64,000 bases of DNA from Undaria pinnatifida (Eukaryota; Sar; Phaeophyceae; Laminariales; Alariaceae). Below the pieces are notes generated by a model. That model was given only the letters and a program-made list of their open reading frames with translations. It ran no database searches and was not told the DNA's origin. Location: NCBI GenBank assembly GCA_012845835.1, contig JABAKD010000015.1, positions 8,358,467 through 8,422,466 of the forward strand. Reading direction: 5' to 3'. Made by a program: the position numbers and the translations under genes. This document shows, piece after piece, positions 22,991 through 33,236 of this stretch (position 1 is its first letter; each line of letters begins with the position of its first letter).

Positions 22991-23779
22991 TCTTTATAAA
23001 TAGGATCGAATCGCAGTTACTACAAGCGCATGCGAGTTTCTAATGTTTATCGCGCGAACTGCAGCGGAACCCCTTTCGAATTGCCCCAAGTGTTCGCCCA
23101 TCACCAACACACACAGCTTGGCGAAAGCCAGTTACCTGGTACTAAATATACTGCTGTGCGAATTTCTGGCAACATCTACTCGTGCAAAAGGTATGACGCA
23201 CTTTTACGCGTAGTTTCGTGCGGTAAAATGCGGAGTTCGGTGGACTTGCCGCATCTTTACCCGTGCGTTTTTGTGACTCGACGTGTGGTGCTATATAACA
23301 ACGACTCAAGGCGAGTCAACTTGTGAGTACAGCAATGTCCACCCCCATTTAAGAGCGCGCAAGACAAGGAGCATTCGGGACATAAGATGGGTAAAATCGG
23401 TACGTCCCGCCTATGATATACCAAAAGTTATAAAATGCCCACCACAGATAAGAGCAATATGTAGCCAGCCCTTTCGGGGACCATGTACATACAGCGACCA
23501 AAAACGGTGACTGCGACATTTCCAAGCGTCTACATGAGTAGTGCGAGCGAGCAGTACGAGCAGAACTGTGCAGCACCCGTCCGGTATGACCTCTTGCATT
23601 ATTGTAGGTCGGAGAGATGTTGTATCATCCCCCAATCAGCAGTGCTCAATGCCGTAATCACCAACTTCCATCACCAACTTTCATTTCCCTCTCAAGCTCC
23701 AGGGCGTTTGTTTCGGCTTGTCACGGGATGCTCTGAAATCGGGGCACCTCCACTACTGCTGTAGTAGGCGTTTTCTCCG

Positions 23780-24110
23780 CCAAAAAACAAGTAAAGTATT
23801 CATATGGCATAGCGGTCAACTCCAGCCAATTCCCATGCCTACTCTGTGTGCGTGTTCTTCACATTACACTGGTATATTTCCAGCCATCTACATCTAGCTC
23901 AACCAGTGCCCGTGCCGACGCCTTCTAGAGAGACGACCTCTCTCTGTGGTCACAAACCACGAGACAGATACACATATGCAAATACAGCAAACGTGGTTTG
24001 GCCATGCAACGCCAACCGCAATGAACACGCGGGAAAACAACAAAAATATGCAAGCCAGTGAAACCAGACAACTTGCAGACAAGAAAAAAGGGCAAAATCA
24101 GTCGACTCTT
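23780..24110 (-). repeat. dispersed repeat, upstream body of subfamily B
   Basis: A sequence of about 250 bases with conserved words GGCCATGCAACGCCAACCGC, GTGCCGACGCCT and TGTGGTCACAAAC. Related copies lie at 27530-27800 and 63190-63485, both in the opposite orientation to this one. A short piece is at 29762-29825. At 63 kb the copy directly precedes a subfamily B end, and the two together make a unit of about 400 bases. No coding potential is preserved between the copies. Confidence 0.45.
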
Positions 24111-24178
24111 GGTCCGCCCGCCACAAGAGAAAAATAAAGAATGACCAGTTGGTTCTTAGTCCGCCACCCAACTTATTA

Positions 24179-24541
24179 TTATTGCTGTTGTTTTTTCGCT
24201 CCTCCCATTTTGTTATTTGTTAATCCTAGCAAGCTCTTTTTTTTTCTACTTCTCCCTCCCTCGACGTAGCTCAGACAGACCCCGGGGTCGCTAAGCATGC
24301 TCTTCTCCTTCCTCCTCGCCACCGAATGCGTGCTACCCAACCATAGAGTCGTTCTACGGTAGCCCCCCCAACTTTTTTTTAACGAAATCGCCGGTTTTGA
24401 AACCAACACATCCGGCCGTATCTCCTGAAATACGGTGCCTCTTGCCGCCCCGACGACGTCATCGTCCGATAGCCCTTCGCAACCAAGGAAATGTTTGAGG
24501 ATGCTCTTTTCATAGCGTCCTTCCTCGTGTCGAGCAGCCAT
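24179..24541 (-). CDS. hypothetical 120-residue ORF
   Basis: ATG at 24541 on the minus strand opens a frame with mixed, non-repetitive composition (begins MAARHEEGRYEKSILKHFLG, then GLSDDDVVGAARG), becoming Lys/Ser-rich toward a GGAKKQQQ end near 24179. It lies in one of the few stretches here without recognised repeats, bounded by repeat copies at 23.8-24.17 kb and from 24.95 kb. I do not recognise a domain and cannot see introns. It may be a real short gene, one exon, or chance. Confidence 0.22.
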   Translation of the reverse strand: MAARHEEGRYEKSILKHFLGCEGLSDDDVVGAARGTVFQEIRPDVLVSKPAISLKKSWGGYRRTTLWLGSTHSVARRKEKSMLSDPGVCLSYVEGGRSRKKKSLLGLTNNKMGGAKKQQQ

Positions 24542-25019
24542 GAAACGTTCGTTGAAGAAAATCGCTATTAATAGTTTCGGGTTGGGGGTACCGTAGAATC
24601 AGACTATACTAAGAACTACGAACCCTTTGGGAACTTCAGGCGCAAGATAAAACTTAAAGAAAAAACTGACGATTGCTGCAATCGGCCACGTGAACATGGG
24701 CAATCAGAGCTGCTGGTCTAGGAGATGTGTTCGAACTTCAAGGCAGGAAGCTGTGAGGCAAGCGTGAGGCACCTCGACACTCGGATTGCCTCAAGCTTTT
24801 CCTAGATGCTTGATTAGATCCTGCTCGTGGATTTTTTTGTTCTGTATTCATGGGCGTCAAAAGGCGTAAAGTCCAGCCATGTCCCAGCCCTACTCAATAA
24901 GGCTAAACCATTTTGCGATCAGATAAGATATGTATTTTATAACTAATTTTCAAGGACGTCAGCCGTGAGTTTGACGAATTTCAGGTCAATACTCATCTTT
25001 GCAAGCTGCGTTGTTGGTA

Positions 25020-25870
25020 TTTAACACACACCCAGTAATATGCGCGATCGGAGTATCACACACAGCTTGCAAATATGAGTTTCGACAAAATATTCGATCT
25101 CACAGCTGGAGTGAATTTTTATATTTAGAATATATTTTAATGAGGACACACCGCAGTACGCGCGATCGGAGTATCACACACAGCTTGCCAAAATGAGTTT
25201 CGACGAAATCTTCGATCTCACAGCTGGAGCGTATTTTTATTTTATTTTTTATTATAAAAATTAAAATACACTCCAGCTGTGAGATCGAAGATTTCGTCGA
25301 AACTCATCTTTGCAAGCTGTGTGTGATACTCCGATCGCGCGCATTACGAGTTGTGTGTCCTCATTAAGGATATAGGTCGGCGACTCCCCTTACAACTACA
25401 GTGTAGCTATCAGGGTCAACAGGATGATTTTAGTCAGCCTGTGCGCGGAAACTATAAAACCCGTTTCTGAGGGGGACAAAATCTGACAGCTGTGAAGGGA
25501 AAGGGGGGCCTGGTTTTGATCAAAAGCGAGCGGGTTTGGAGGGGGGCGGGGGGGGGGGGGAAAGGGGCAATTTGTGCATGTAAGCTATAAATCCTTTCGA
25601 GGGGATAAATCTGACGGTTTTGGCACCAGTATATTATTGGGGGCGGGGGGGGGCAGCTCAATATGTGCCTGGAAACTATACATTATTTTGAGGGGATAAA
25701 TGTGACATTTTTGGAAATAATACATCAGTTTATCATGTATATCCTGGGGTAAGTCGTACAATCAGTGAGTAAAGAGAGGGTGGAGTGTTCGAGGGGGTGG
25801 GGTTGGGATGGGTTGGGGGGGGAGGGGGGGGGGGGGGGGCGGGAGGGGGGGGGGGGGGGGGGGGCGGGGG

Positions 25871-25905
<35 letters not shown>

Positions 25906-26040
25906 AGGGCTTTAGGTGAGGGGTTTGTTATACGTGTGGTGCTAGGTCTAGGCGAAGGTGCGGGTGATGGGGAAGAAGGGGGCGTTCGGGGCGGGGGGGG
26001 GGGGGCTGGGGGGGGGGGGAACACAGCGGCATGGATGGCT
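25020..26040. mobile_element. foldback element with short left arm, long right arm
   Basis: The palindrome centre is near 25250. About 100 bases of left arm (25138-25241) pair with 25263-25365, both with the AGCTTGC...CACAGCTGGAG motif, and a second left-type end precedes it at 25025-25110. The right arm continues alone through GGTCGGCGACTCCCCTT, AAAACCCGTTTCTGAGGGGG and two degenerate subrepeats into the poly-G tract after 25720. Either the left arm was deleted or several elements nested. Confidence 0.6.
25775..26015 (+). repeat. 200-base poly-G tract
   Basis: Nearly pure G with scattered A, C and T, including runs above 15 G (25846-25902). It extends the G-rich part of a foldback subrepeat. 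Four or more G-runs in succession could form G-quadruplexes; assembly error is also possible in such sequence. Confidence 0.75.
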
Positions 26041-26507
26041 CTCGAAAGATAATGAGGTGATATCCTGTGCGTGAAGTGTTTATTAATGTGGCGGATTTCG
26101 ATATTTGGTGGGGCGTTTGAGTAAGGGAGAGCAAGAGGGGGGGGGGGGGGAGAGTTTTTAGGAGGTTTAGGTCACAAATAATATTCAAATACACTTCGGC
26201 TGTGAGATCAAAGATATGTATCTTTATAGTATTATAGCTATTTGTGGTTAATTACGTTTTGTTGGTACCATTATCACTAAATATAATGTTTTACTAATAC
26301 AGAATAAAATACTGCTTGCTGCTGTGTGTGTTCAGGGTATTGCTGTTAACACTGACAAATTACAACAGCGTACTACCTTGGGCACATTTCAGCATAATAG
26401 TATAATACGGAGTAGTACAATAGTAGCTACTCGTATATATCAAATATATAATATAAATAGTAGCTACTCGTATATATCAAATACTACGGAGTATATAATA
26501 TAAAAAT

Positions 26508-26705
26508 AAAAATACACTCCAGCTAGCTATGAGATCGAAGATGTCATAGAAACTCATCTTGCAAGCTGTGTGTGATACTCCGATCGCGCGTATCACTGGG
26601 TGTATGTGTCGTCATTAAGGATAGAGGTCGGCGACTCCCCTTGGAACTACAAAGTGTAGCTTGTACCAGGGTCAACAGGGTGATGTTAATTTAGTCTATA
26701 CCATT
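26508..26705 (-). mobile_element. solo foldback right arm (inner half)
   Basis: An inverse copy of the same arm: CACTCCAGCT, a short TAGC insertion, AACTCATCTTGCAAGCTGTG, GGTCGGCGACTCCCCTTGG and GGGTCAACAGGGTGATGTTA. The partner arm is absent; upstream (26210-26500) is AT-rich DNA with a direct repeat of TAGTAGCTACTCGTATATA and no gene. Confidence 0.55.
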
Positions 26706-26878
26706 ACTAATGTTCGTAACATTTTGCTGTTGAATTTCACCCTGACAACATCCATAGGAGTCGCAAGTATTCAAAAGGATAACACTACCCGGAAAGATGA
26801 CATTCCGGGTGGCTATCTCCACCGAACCTGACCCTCAGGGGACAGGCCGGGTCGACATACACACGCACCCGTATACAG

Positions 26879-26896
26879 CGGCAGCTTGCGCTGCCG
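26879..26896. other. perfect 7-bp stem-loop
   Basis: CGGCAGC-TTGC-GCTGCCG. It lies in a 320-base block (26790-27108) that interrupts a subfamily B element, next to AAAGCTTTATTTTTCCCCAT, a word also found at 44698 before an A-run. No T-run follows, so not a bacterial-type terminator. Confidence 0.4.
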
Positions 26897-27120
26897 GGGT
26901 TGTAACGAGGACCAATGATAGGGACAGCTTACGCTATACCTACAATGGGACTCGAAGGGTGCGCCAGCTAGCGTTGGGCTGCGAAAGCAACTGAGTTAAA
27001 TCGACACACGACGCGTATGAAAATACGCGGAAGTGTGGTGAGCTAAAGCTTTATTTTTCCCCATCCGCCGGAGGATAAAAAATAAAATAAAATAAAATAA
27101 AATAATAATACATGCTGTAA

Positions 27121-27205
27121 AAACGAGCGGCCGGTGTATCACGCAGCTTGCAAAGATGAGTATCAACCCTAAATGTATCGAACTCACAGCTGACGTATTC
27201 GGAAT
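27121..27205 (+). repeat. foldback-related end motif, subfamily B
   Basis: AAACGAGCGGCCGGTGTATC followed by GCAGCTTGCAAAGATGAGTA and CGAACTCACAGCTGACGTAT. The other subfamily B copies in the same orientation are at 33515-33605 (with an internal 17-base duplication), 58405-58475, 59510-59595, 59865-59940, 61515-61605 and 63515-63605. Inverse copies are at 24950-25018, 42625-42692 and 53118-53172. Several copies follow a shared upstream segment (ACATCCATGGGAGTC type). Its order matches the foldback arm, so A and B look like subfamilies of one element. Confidence 0.55.
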
Positions 27206-27257
27206 ACTTCAATAAGATACAATACTATTAATAATAGTGTCCATACACAAAATAGTG

Positions 27258-27423
27258 GTCCTTGTGTAGCACCGGCATGTGCAAGACGGAAATACCGACC
27301 CCATAGCGGCAACCGGCAACCCTACACATACTGCCACTATACATCATAGATTATTCTCACCTGTGTCAAGCGATGTTACAGGCACTATAGCGGGCAGCCG
27401 GCACTACTCGCCGGTGCCATAGA
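27258..27423. mobile_element. miniature element copy
   Basis: GTCCTTGTGTAGCACCGGCA at the left and GCCGGTGCCATAG at the right; GCGATGTTACAGGCAC is the inverse of the conserved core. Ends degraded. Confidence 0.45.
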
Positions 27424-27967
27424 ATGGCCAACTACTACTGCAGTACGCATCAACTACCGCAGTATACGTATACCTCCCTATTTTTGTTCGTTTCGATTTT
27501 CTTCTTTATCTTTATGCATCTTTTCTCTTTTCTCGAGCAAATAGTCTGGTGCGTTGGCTTGCACGATAATTTTTCTTGGCCTTTGTATCCACTGCGGTTG
27601 GCAGTGCATGGCCAAATTAAACCATGTCGCTGTATTTGCAATGAATTTCTTTGTCTCGTAGTTTGTCACCACGCAGAGAGAGCCCGTCGCTCCAGGAGGC
27701 ATCGGCACGCACACTGGTTGTGCTGGATGAAGATGGGTGGAACTATCAGTGTGATGTGAAGAAGACACACACACTGCATCAGGTGCTGTGCGACGCGTCA
27801 AGAGCCATGTGCCGAGTTGCCGAGAACTATGAGAACAAGCGAGTTTCTAATTTCCGGCGACGCCAAAAAACAGGGGCTCAATGCTGGCCTCGCGTCCCCG
27901 AATCTCCATGTTCCGTCCGTCGACCGGAATCTCCCAAACAGAACAAATCGAGGGAGAGTTCGAGTTA

Positions 27968-28535
27968 CAGAAGTGGGGTGTGCCTATACAAGGCGGTTCG
28001 AATAAGGCGGCCACTCGATATAGGGCGGTTGAAATCAGTTGGCGCCACTGTTTGTAATTCTGAATACAACTGTTTAGGGCCTATATAAGGCGGTTGGAAT
28101 ACGGCGGCCACTCGATATAGGGCATCATCGGTCGCCCCGGTGGCGTATCAGGTTATCCTCGAGCCTGGTATAGGTCAGTTTCGTGAGTTCGAATCCCCCC
28201 GAGTGCATACTCGTATAAATTCGCGGGGATTTTTCTTGCGCACAAATTGACCTGCGGAAAGCGCGAGAGCGTGAGTTAGCAACACTCGATGAAAAATCGA
28301 CGAGCAGTGAGTGGGATTGCTGAATCCTATGCGCGATAAAAAAATTGAAGGCAAGCCGGGAGGGAAGAAGGGACGACGCCTGTGACCACGGCTTGTCCAG
28401 AAGCTGGAAAGTAGAAGTGTGCGAAAAAAAAATAAAAAAATAGGGCGGTTGAAATCGGTTGGCACGAATGTTTGTAACTCTGAACACAACTCTGCCTACC
28501 CGTACACGAATAGGGCAGCCACTATAAATACATAT
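27968..28535. repeat. tandem 100-base repeat split by a SINE
   Basis: Unit 1 (27980-28075) and unit 2 (28076-28123 continuing at 28440-28530) share AAGGCGGTT, GCGGCCACTCGATATAGGGC, GGTTGAAATC, and TTTGTAA.TCTGAA. The second unit is interrupted exactly where the SINE at 28124-28439 sits, which confirms that insertion. Confidence 0.55.
28124..28439 (+). mobile_element. tRNA-derived SINE with 7-bp target duplication
   Basis: The head resembles a tRNA. The box A region TGGCGTATCAGG (consensus TRGYNNARNNGG) begins near 28141, and a box B GAGTTCGAATCC lies at 28184-28195, the usual spacing for RNA polymerase III internal promoters. The body carries GCGCGAGAGCGTGAGTTAGC, GCTGAATCCTATGCGCGATA and TGTGACCACGGCTTGTCCAG. 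It ends in GAAAAAAAAATAAAAAA. ATAGGGC flanks it on both sides (28117-28123 and 28440-28446), and the insertion splits a repeat unit whose halves resume on each side. No acceptor-stem pairing, so it is not a tRNA gene. Confidence 0.78.
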
Positions 28536-28547
28536 AGGGGGCCGCAC

Positions 28548-30335
28548 AAATTGCCCGCCCGTCCGCCCCCCCCCCCCCCCCCCCTTCCCCCCCCCTCCAA
28601 CCCCGCTCGCTCTTGATCAAAACCAGGCCCCCACGTCCTTCAAAACTCCGCCCCCCCCTCACCGGTTATTCGACTTACAGTATTCACTTGATAAACGGAT
28701 ACATTTCCCTCCACAGCTGTCAGATTTTGTCCCCCTCAAAAACGGGTTTTATAGTTTCCGCGCACAGACTGACTAACATCACCCTGTTGACCCTGGTAGC
28801 TACACTGTAGTTGTAAGGGGAGTCGCCGACCTATATCCTTAATGAGGACACACAACTCGTAATACGCGCGATCGGAGTATCACACACAGCTTGCAAAGAT
28901 GATTTTCGACGAAATCTTCCATCTCACAGCTGGAGGGTATTTTCATTTTTTATAATATAGGGGGCCAAAATTCCTGAAAAATTATTTCGCAATACACAGC
29001 CTTTATAATGGGCTCCAGCATACCAAGCATACCGTGTTGTACTTGAAACATATCATCCTCGGGAGCAACAGCAGCTGTTACTTGCAGCGGGCGCAACAGC
29101 AGCTGTTACTTGCAGCATCAGCAGCAGCAGGTATAATGGGAACGCTTACGTACCCTTCACACTAACGCACACGCAGCACATGACGTCAGTTTCAAAAAAA
29201 ATCCACCAGCGCCATGTTCTAGCGAGAGCCATATGATACATGATACGAGCACATTATCCTACCTGGTACCAGGTACGACATATCCGGGTTTTCACGGGGC
29301 ACGACCCGACCCACGCATCGGATGAGGAGGTTTTCAAAATCTTGCGGGTCGGGTCGGCTCGGGTCAGGAGGGTCGAAGCATCACGGGTTGGGTCGGGTCG
29401 GGTCGAGTCGGGTCGGGTCAGGAGGGTTTTAAATATCACGGGAAGGGTCGGGTCGCCCTGGCCCAACCCGACCCGCGACTCGTGACTCGTGACTTGTGAC
29501 TCGTGACTCGTGACTCGTGACTCGTTACTCCACCCGCGAAATGCCCTATTTATATGCGAACAAAACACGAGTTTTGGCGAGACAATCTCACCCCGGGCGC
29601 AACGTATTCGCCACTCTGCACTCTGATACTGCAAAACGAAATGGGTCCAAGCCTATTTCCAGGTGGTTTGAGTCCACACAACGCGGGTGCAGTTTTGTCC
29701 ATTAGAACTGCACACACGTGTTCGGACACAACTTACTTGGAAAAAGTGCACAAAGAGTATTGTTCTTCACATTAAAGTGATCTCTCCACCCATCAAATAT
29801 ACATCCAGCACAACCAGGCAACTTTCGCACTTCTATTCTTTTAATATGATATAATAACAATAAAAAAGAACACTCCAGCTGTGAGATCCAAGCTTTGGAA
29901 GATTTCGTCGAAACTCATCTTTGCAAGCTGTGTGTGATACTCCGATCGCGCATATTACCAGTGTAGCTTGTACCAGGGTCAACAGGGTGATGTTAATCAG
30001 TCTGTGCGCGAAACTATAAAACCCGTTTTTGAGGGGGACAAAATATGACAGCTGTGGAAGGAAATGCACCAGTTTATCAAGTGTATCCTGTAAGTCGTAT
30101 AACCGGTGAGAGGAGGGCAGAGATTTCAAGGGCGTGGGAGGCGGGGTTTGAACAAGAGGGAGCGCGCGGGGGGGGGGGGGCGGGGGCAACTTGATCTGTG
30201 CGCGGAAACTATAAATTCTCTAAGGGAAAAGATCTTACGGTTGTGGAAGGAATGCATCGGTTTATCATGTATATATCCTGTAAGTCGTACAACCGGTGAG
30301 AAGAGGGCGGGGTGTTCGAAGGCGAGGGGGGGGGG
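28548..30335. mobile_element. foldback element with 0.9 kb loop
   Basis: The left arm is 28548-28950 (poly-C subrepeat, CAGCTGTCAGATTTTGTCCC, GGGGAGTCGCCGACCTATAT, inner motif at 28885-28935). The matching right arm is inverted at about 29862-30330 (inner motif 29872-29935, then two subrepeats with poly-G). Unlike the 20.5 kb palindrome, the loop of about 900 bases is filled with other DNA: CAG-rich sequence (29040-29130), a GGGTC-repeat element (29282-29537), and a stretch without recognised features. The arms may belong to one element that received insertions, or to two separate elements that happen to face each other. Confidence 0.5.
29282..29545. mobile_element. GGGTC-repeat element 4
   Basis: Left GGGTTTTCACGGGGCACGAC, right ACCCGCGAAATGCCC (inverse GGGCATTTCGCGGGT). 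The interior has GGGTCGGGTC runs and a GTGACTC 7-8 base tandem at 29473-29527. It lies in the loop of the 28.5-30.3 kb foldback. Confidence 0.45.
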
Positions 30336-30617
30336 AGGGGGGTTTCCAACAGCTTCAGGTCGCATAAATGTATTTCTGTTAGGGGTCAGGAGCTTGCTAC
30401 ACGCGTGTATATGCGCGTCTATACGTCAGGCAACTTTCTCACTTTTAATACGTTAGGCAACTACTGCTGTTGCACGATTAGGCCCTTACATTGCAATATG
30501 TTCCGAAATCCTGGCCATGCGTGTTACCGCAAACCTACCCATACTACCGCAACATATAATTTGCAAGAACTGCACTCAATAACCGCTACGATATAGAGCC
30601 AAGAAAGCTGACGTCGT

Positions 30618-30785
30618 CGCATCACCCTGTTGACCCTGGTACAAGCCAGTTCTAAGGGGAGTCGCCGACCTATATCCTTCATGAGGACATAAACACACCC
30701 AGCACAACACGCGCGATCGGAGTATCACACAGCTTGCAAAGATGACTTTCGACGAAATCCTCGACCTCACAGCTGTACCAGGTTC
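30618..30785 (+). mobile_element. solo foldback left arm (inner half)
   Basis: CATCACCCTGTTGACCCTGG, GGGGAGTCGCCGACCTATAT, ATCGGAGTATCACACAGC and the inner motif ending CACAGCTGTACC; the usual GGAG after CAGCT is replaced by a GTACCAGG-type sequence. The segment 30335-30618 has no recognised feature beyond AT-rich DNA. Confidence 0.5.
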
Positions 30786-30869
30786 CAGGTTATATATTCA
30801 TCATTTTCTATAAAAAGGTCTTGCGAAAGGGAACGTATCGCTATCATCCCCGTCCGAGAATACGTGCTG

Positions 30870-31095
30870 TGCGCAAAAGGGGGAGGTGCCCCCCCAAAAT
30901 ATACATAATCTTGCACATAAAAATTGTGCAACACCTTTTGGTCAATTCTATCCTTTACTGCACGTAAAAGGGGGAGGTGCCAGCAAAATGTACATAACCT
31001 TGCACATAAAAATTGTGCAACACCTTTTGGCCAATTCTGTCTTTTACTGCACGTAAAAGGGGGAGGTGCCCGCAACATGTACATAACCAAGGTTG
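30870..31095 (+). repeat. three 90-base tandem units with a hairpin
   Basis: GGGGGAGGTGCC occurs at 30878, 30969 and 31059. Each unit has TTGCACA-TAAAAAT-TGTGCAA, a perfect 7-base stem, followed by CACCTTTTGG. Two more units are at 32690-32840. Confidence 0.6.
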
Positions 31096-31500
31096 GGTTC
31101 TGTAGGGTACGCACAAATCATACCCGGGGTATTTACCTCGGGTATTACCCTACAAAGAACTTCTGTGAGTTCTGTAGGACATTCATAGCCGTACCCGGAA
31201 CCTCTGGAAGTTCTGTAAGACGTTCATGCCTGTGCCCGGAACTTCTGGAAGTTCTCTACGCCAGTGCCACAAATACCCGGGGTACGGATACATCATTTTC
31301 ATAATGTGTGCGAGTTTCGTACGCCCGTGCCACGATACCCGGAACTTCTGTGAGTTCTGTAACACTTCCGTACCGTACCCGAAGTTTCTGTAAGTTCTGT
31401 AAGATCCCCATACCCTAACCCGGAACTTCTGTGACTTCTGTAAAGACCGTGGCACGAACAAAATACCCTGGGTACGGGTATACCTTTGTTACAATGCCCC
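31095..31500 (+). repeat. CCCGGAACTTCTG tandem array, part 1
   Basis: Repeats of 45-60 bases with CCCGGAACTTCTG.AAGTTCTGTA and CCGTGCCACAATACC words. The array resumes at 32275-32690. The 31500-32275 block between them has none of these words and no recognised gene, and may be an insertion. Confidence 0.55.
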
Positions 31501-32274
31501 GGGAGCCCACATGCATTAATTCAGGTTTAATAACCCAAAGAGTGTATTATGCATTCTATCATTATGTCATATCTTGTCAGTGACACCAACCGAACACGGA
31601 ATGTACAGCAGTAGCAGCACGTATCGTATATGATAGTAGCACCTGCTGTTGTAGGTCCTGTCCATGTTTTTTTCGTTTCTAACCCGTGGGCACGTATTAT
31701 ATTAACGAAGGACACTATTGTAGCACAAATATTTATTTTTCATGAATCGAATTGAGTTCGATTCGATTTGATCGAAACATACCTGGTACGAATTTGGCGT
31801 CTATCGGGAAACCACGTACCTGGTTTTGCGTTTTGTCAGTGTTTTTCTTTCCGATCGGAATATTACATAGATCTGCCGTGACGGCGATGCAGCAACCATC
31901 GACGTCTAAATAGAAGCATCTTCTGTGTTTTCGGTAGTTTCGCTTCTTCGGTGTCGCGGCCTTGGCTTATTGAGCTGTGGTGGCAAATATGGGCTTGCGA
32001 CCGCCATTATTTGTTTTGAAGCGCAACAGCCGGGGGTACGCTACGGTATGATCATAGCGCAGTATAGTCGTGAGAGCGGCTGTTGCCCCGGTCGTCACTC
32101 ATTGAGGTTCACGATTTATCGCCCCTCTCGGTGGTAGTTTCGTCGATAATTAGTATTTCCCTCAAAGCTACGACAGATTGCCTCGGGGACATTGGCCCAG
32201 TGAGAACATGCCATCCATGCAAGTTGGATTAAATCCTCCACTTCAAATCGAACTCCCCCCCGAGGGGTGTGTGC

Positions 32275-32845
32275 ATTTATCCGGGTATTACCCGTACCCG
32301 GAACTTCTGTAAGTCCTGTAGGGTATTCATACCCGTACCCCGAACTTCTGTAAGTTATGTACGCCCTTGCCACAATACCCGGAACATCTGGAAGTTCTGT
32401 GAGACTTTCATACCCGTACCCGGACTTTTGTTAGTTCTGTAGGGCATTCATACCCATACCCGGAACTTCTGCGAGTTCTGTACACCCCGTGCCACAATAC
32501 CTGGGGTACGGGTGCAGCACCTTTCGTACCCGCCCGGAACTTGTGTGAGTTCTGTACGCCCGTGTCACAATACCCGGAACTACTGGAAGTTCTGTAACAC
32601 TTTCATACCCATACCCGAAACTTCTGGAAGCTCTGTAAGACTCCCACACCCTGACCCGCAATCCACAAACACTACAGAACATAACCTCGTAACCTTGCAC
32701 ATAAATTGTGCAACACCTCTTGGTCAATTCTATCTTTTACTGCACGTAAAAGGGGGAGGTGACCCCAAAAACTACCCCAAAATGTACGTAACCTTGCACA
32801 TAAAATTGTGCAGCACCTTTTGGTCAATTCTATCTTTTGCACGTC
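32275..32845 (+). repeat. CCCGGAACTTCTG tandem array, part 2, and hairpin units
   Basis: The same units as 31095-31500, ending in two of the 90-base hairpin units (32690-32840) just before the telomere-like block. Order is mirrored by unit type: hairpin units, array, insertion, array, hairpin units. Confidence 0.5.
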
Positions 32846-32847
32846 GG

Positions 32848-33215
32848 CTCAGAACCAACTCAACCCAACCCCACCCCAACCCTAACCCTAAACCTAACCT
32901 CAACCCTAACCCTTAACCCAACGCCACCCCAACCCTAACCCTCAACCTAACCCCACCCCAACCCTAACCCTAAACCTAACCCCACCCCAACCTTAACCCC
33001 AAACCTTACCCCACCCCAAACCTAACCCCACCCCAAACCTAACCCCACCCCAACCCTAACCCTAAACCTAACCCCACCCCAACCCTAACCCTCAACCTAA
33101 CCCCACCCCAACCCTAACCCTAAACCTATCCCCACCCCAACCCTAACCCTAACCCTAACGCCACCCCAACCTCTGAACCTGACCCCACCCCAACCCTAAC
33201 CCTAACCCTAACTCC
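32848..33215. repeat. interstitial telomere-like array (CCCTAA variants)
   Basis: Degenerate mix of AACCCTAACCCTAA, AAACCTAACCCCACCCC and CCAACCC units over 360 bases. The core CCCTAA corresponds to a TTAGGG telomere. The higher-order unit of about 36 bases (ACCCCACCCCAACCCTAACC) suggests local amplification rather than a fresh chromosome end. Confidence 0.7.
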
Positions 33216-33236
33216 AATCCTCTACCATCGTATAGG

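Noticed and set aside
28130-28200. tRNA gene
   Set aside because: Box A and box B are present but there is no acceptor stem, and a SINE body, A-tail and target duplication follow.
20508-30335. LTR retrotransposon
   Set aside because: The long repeats are inverted rather than direct and no gag/pol-type frame, primer site or polypurine tract was found between them.
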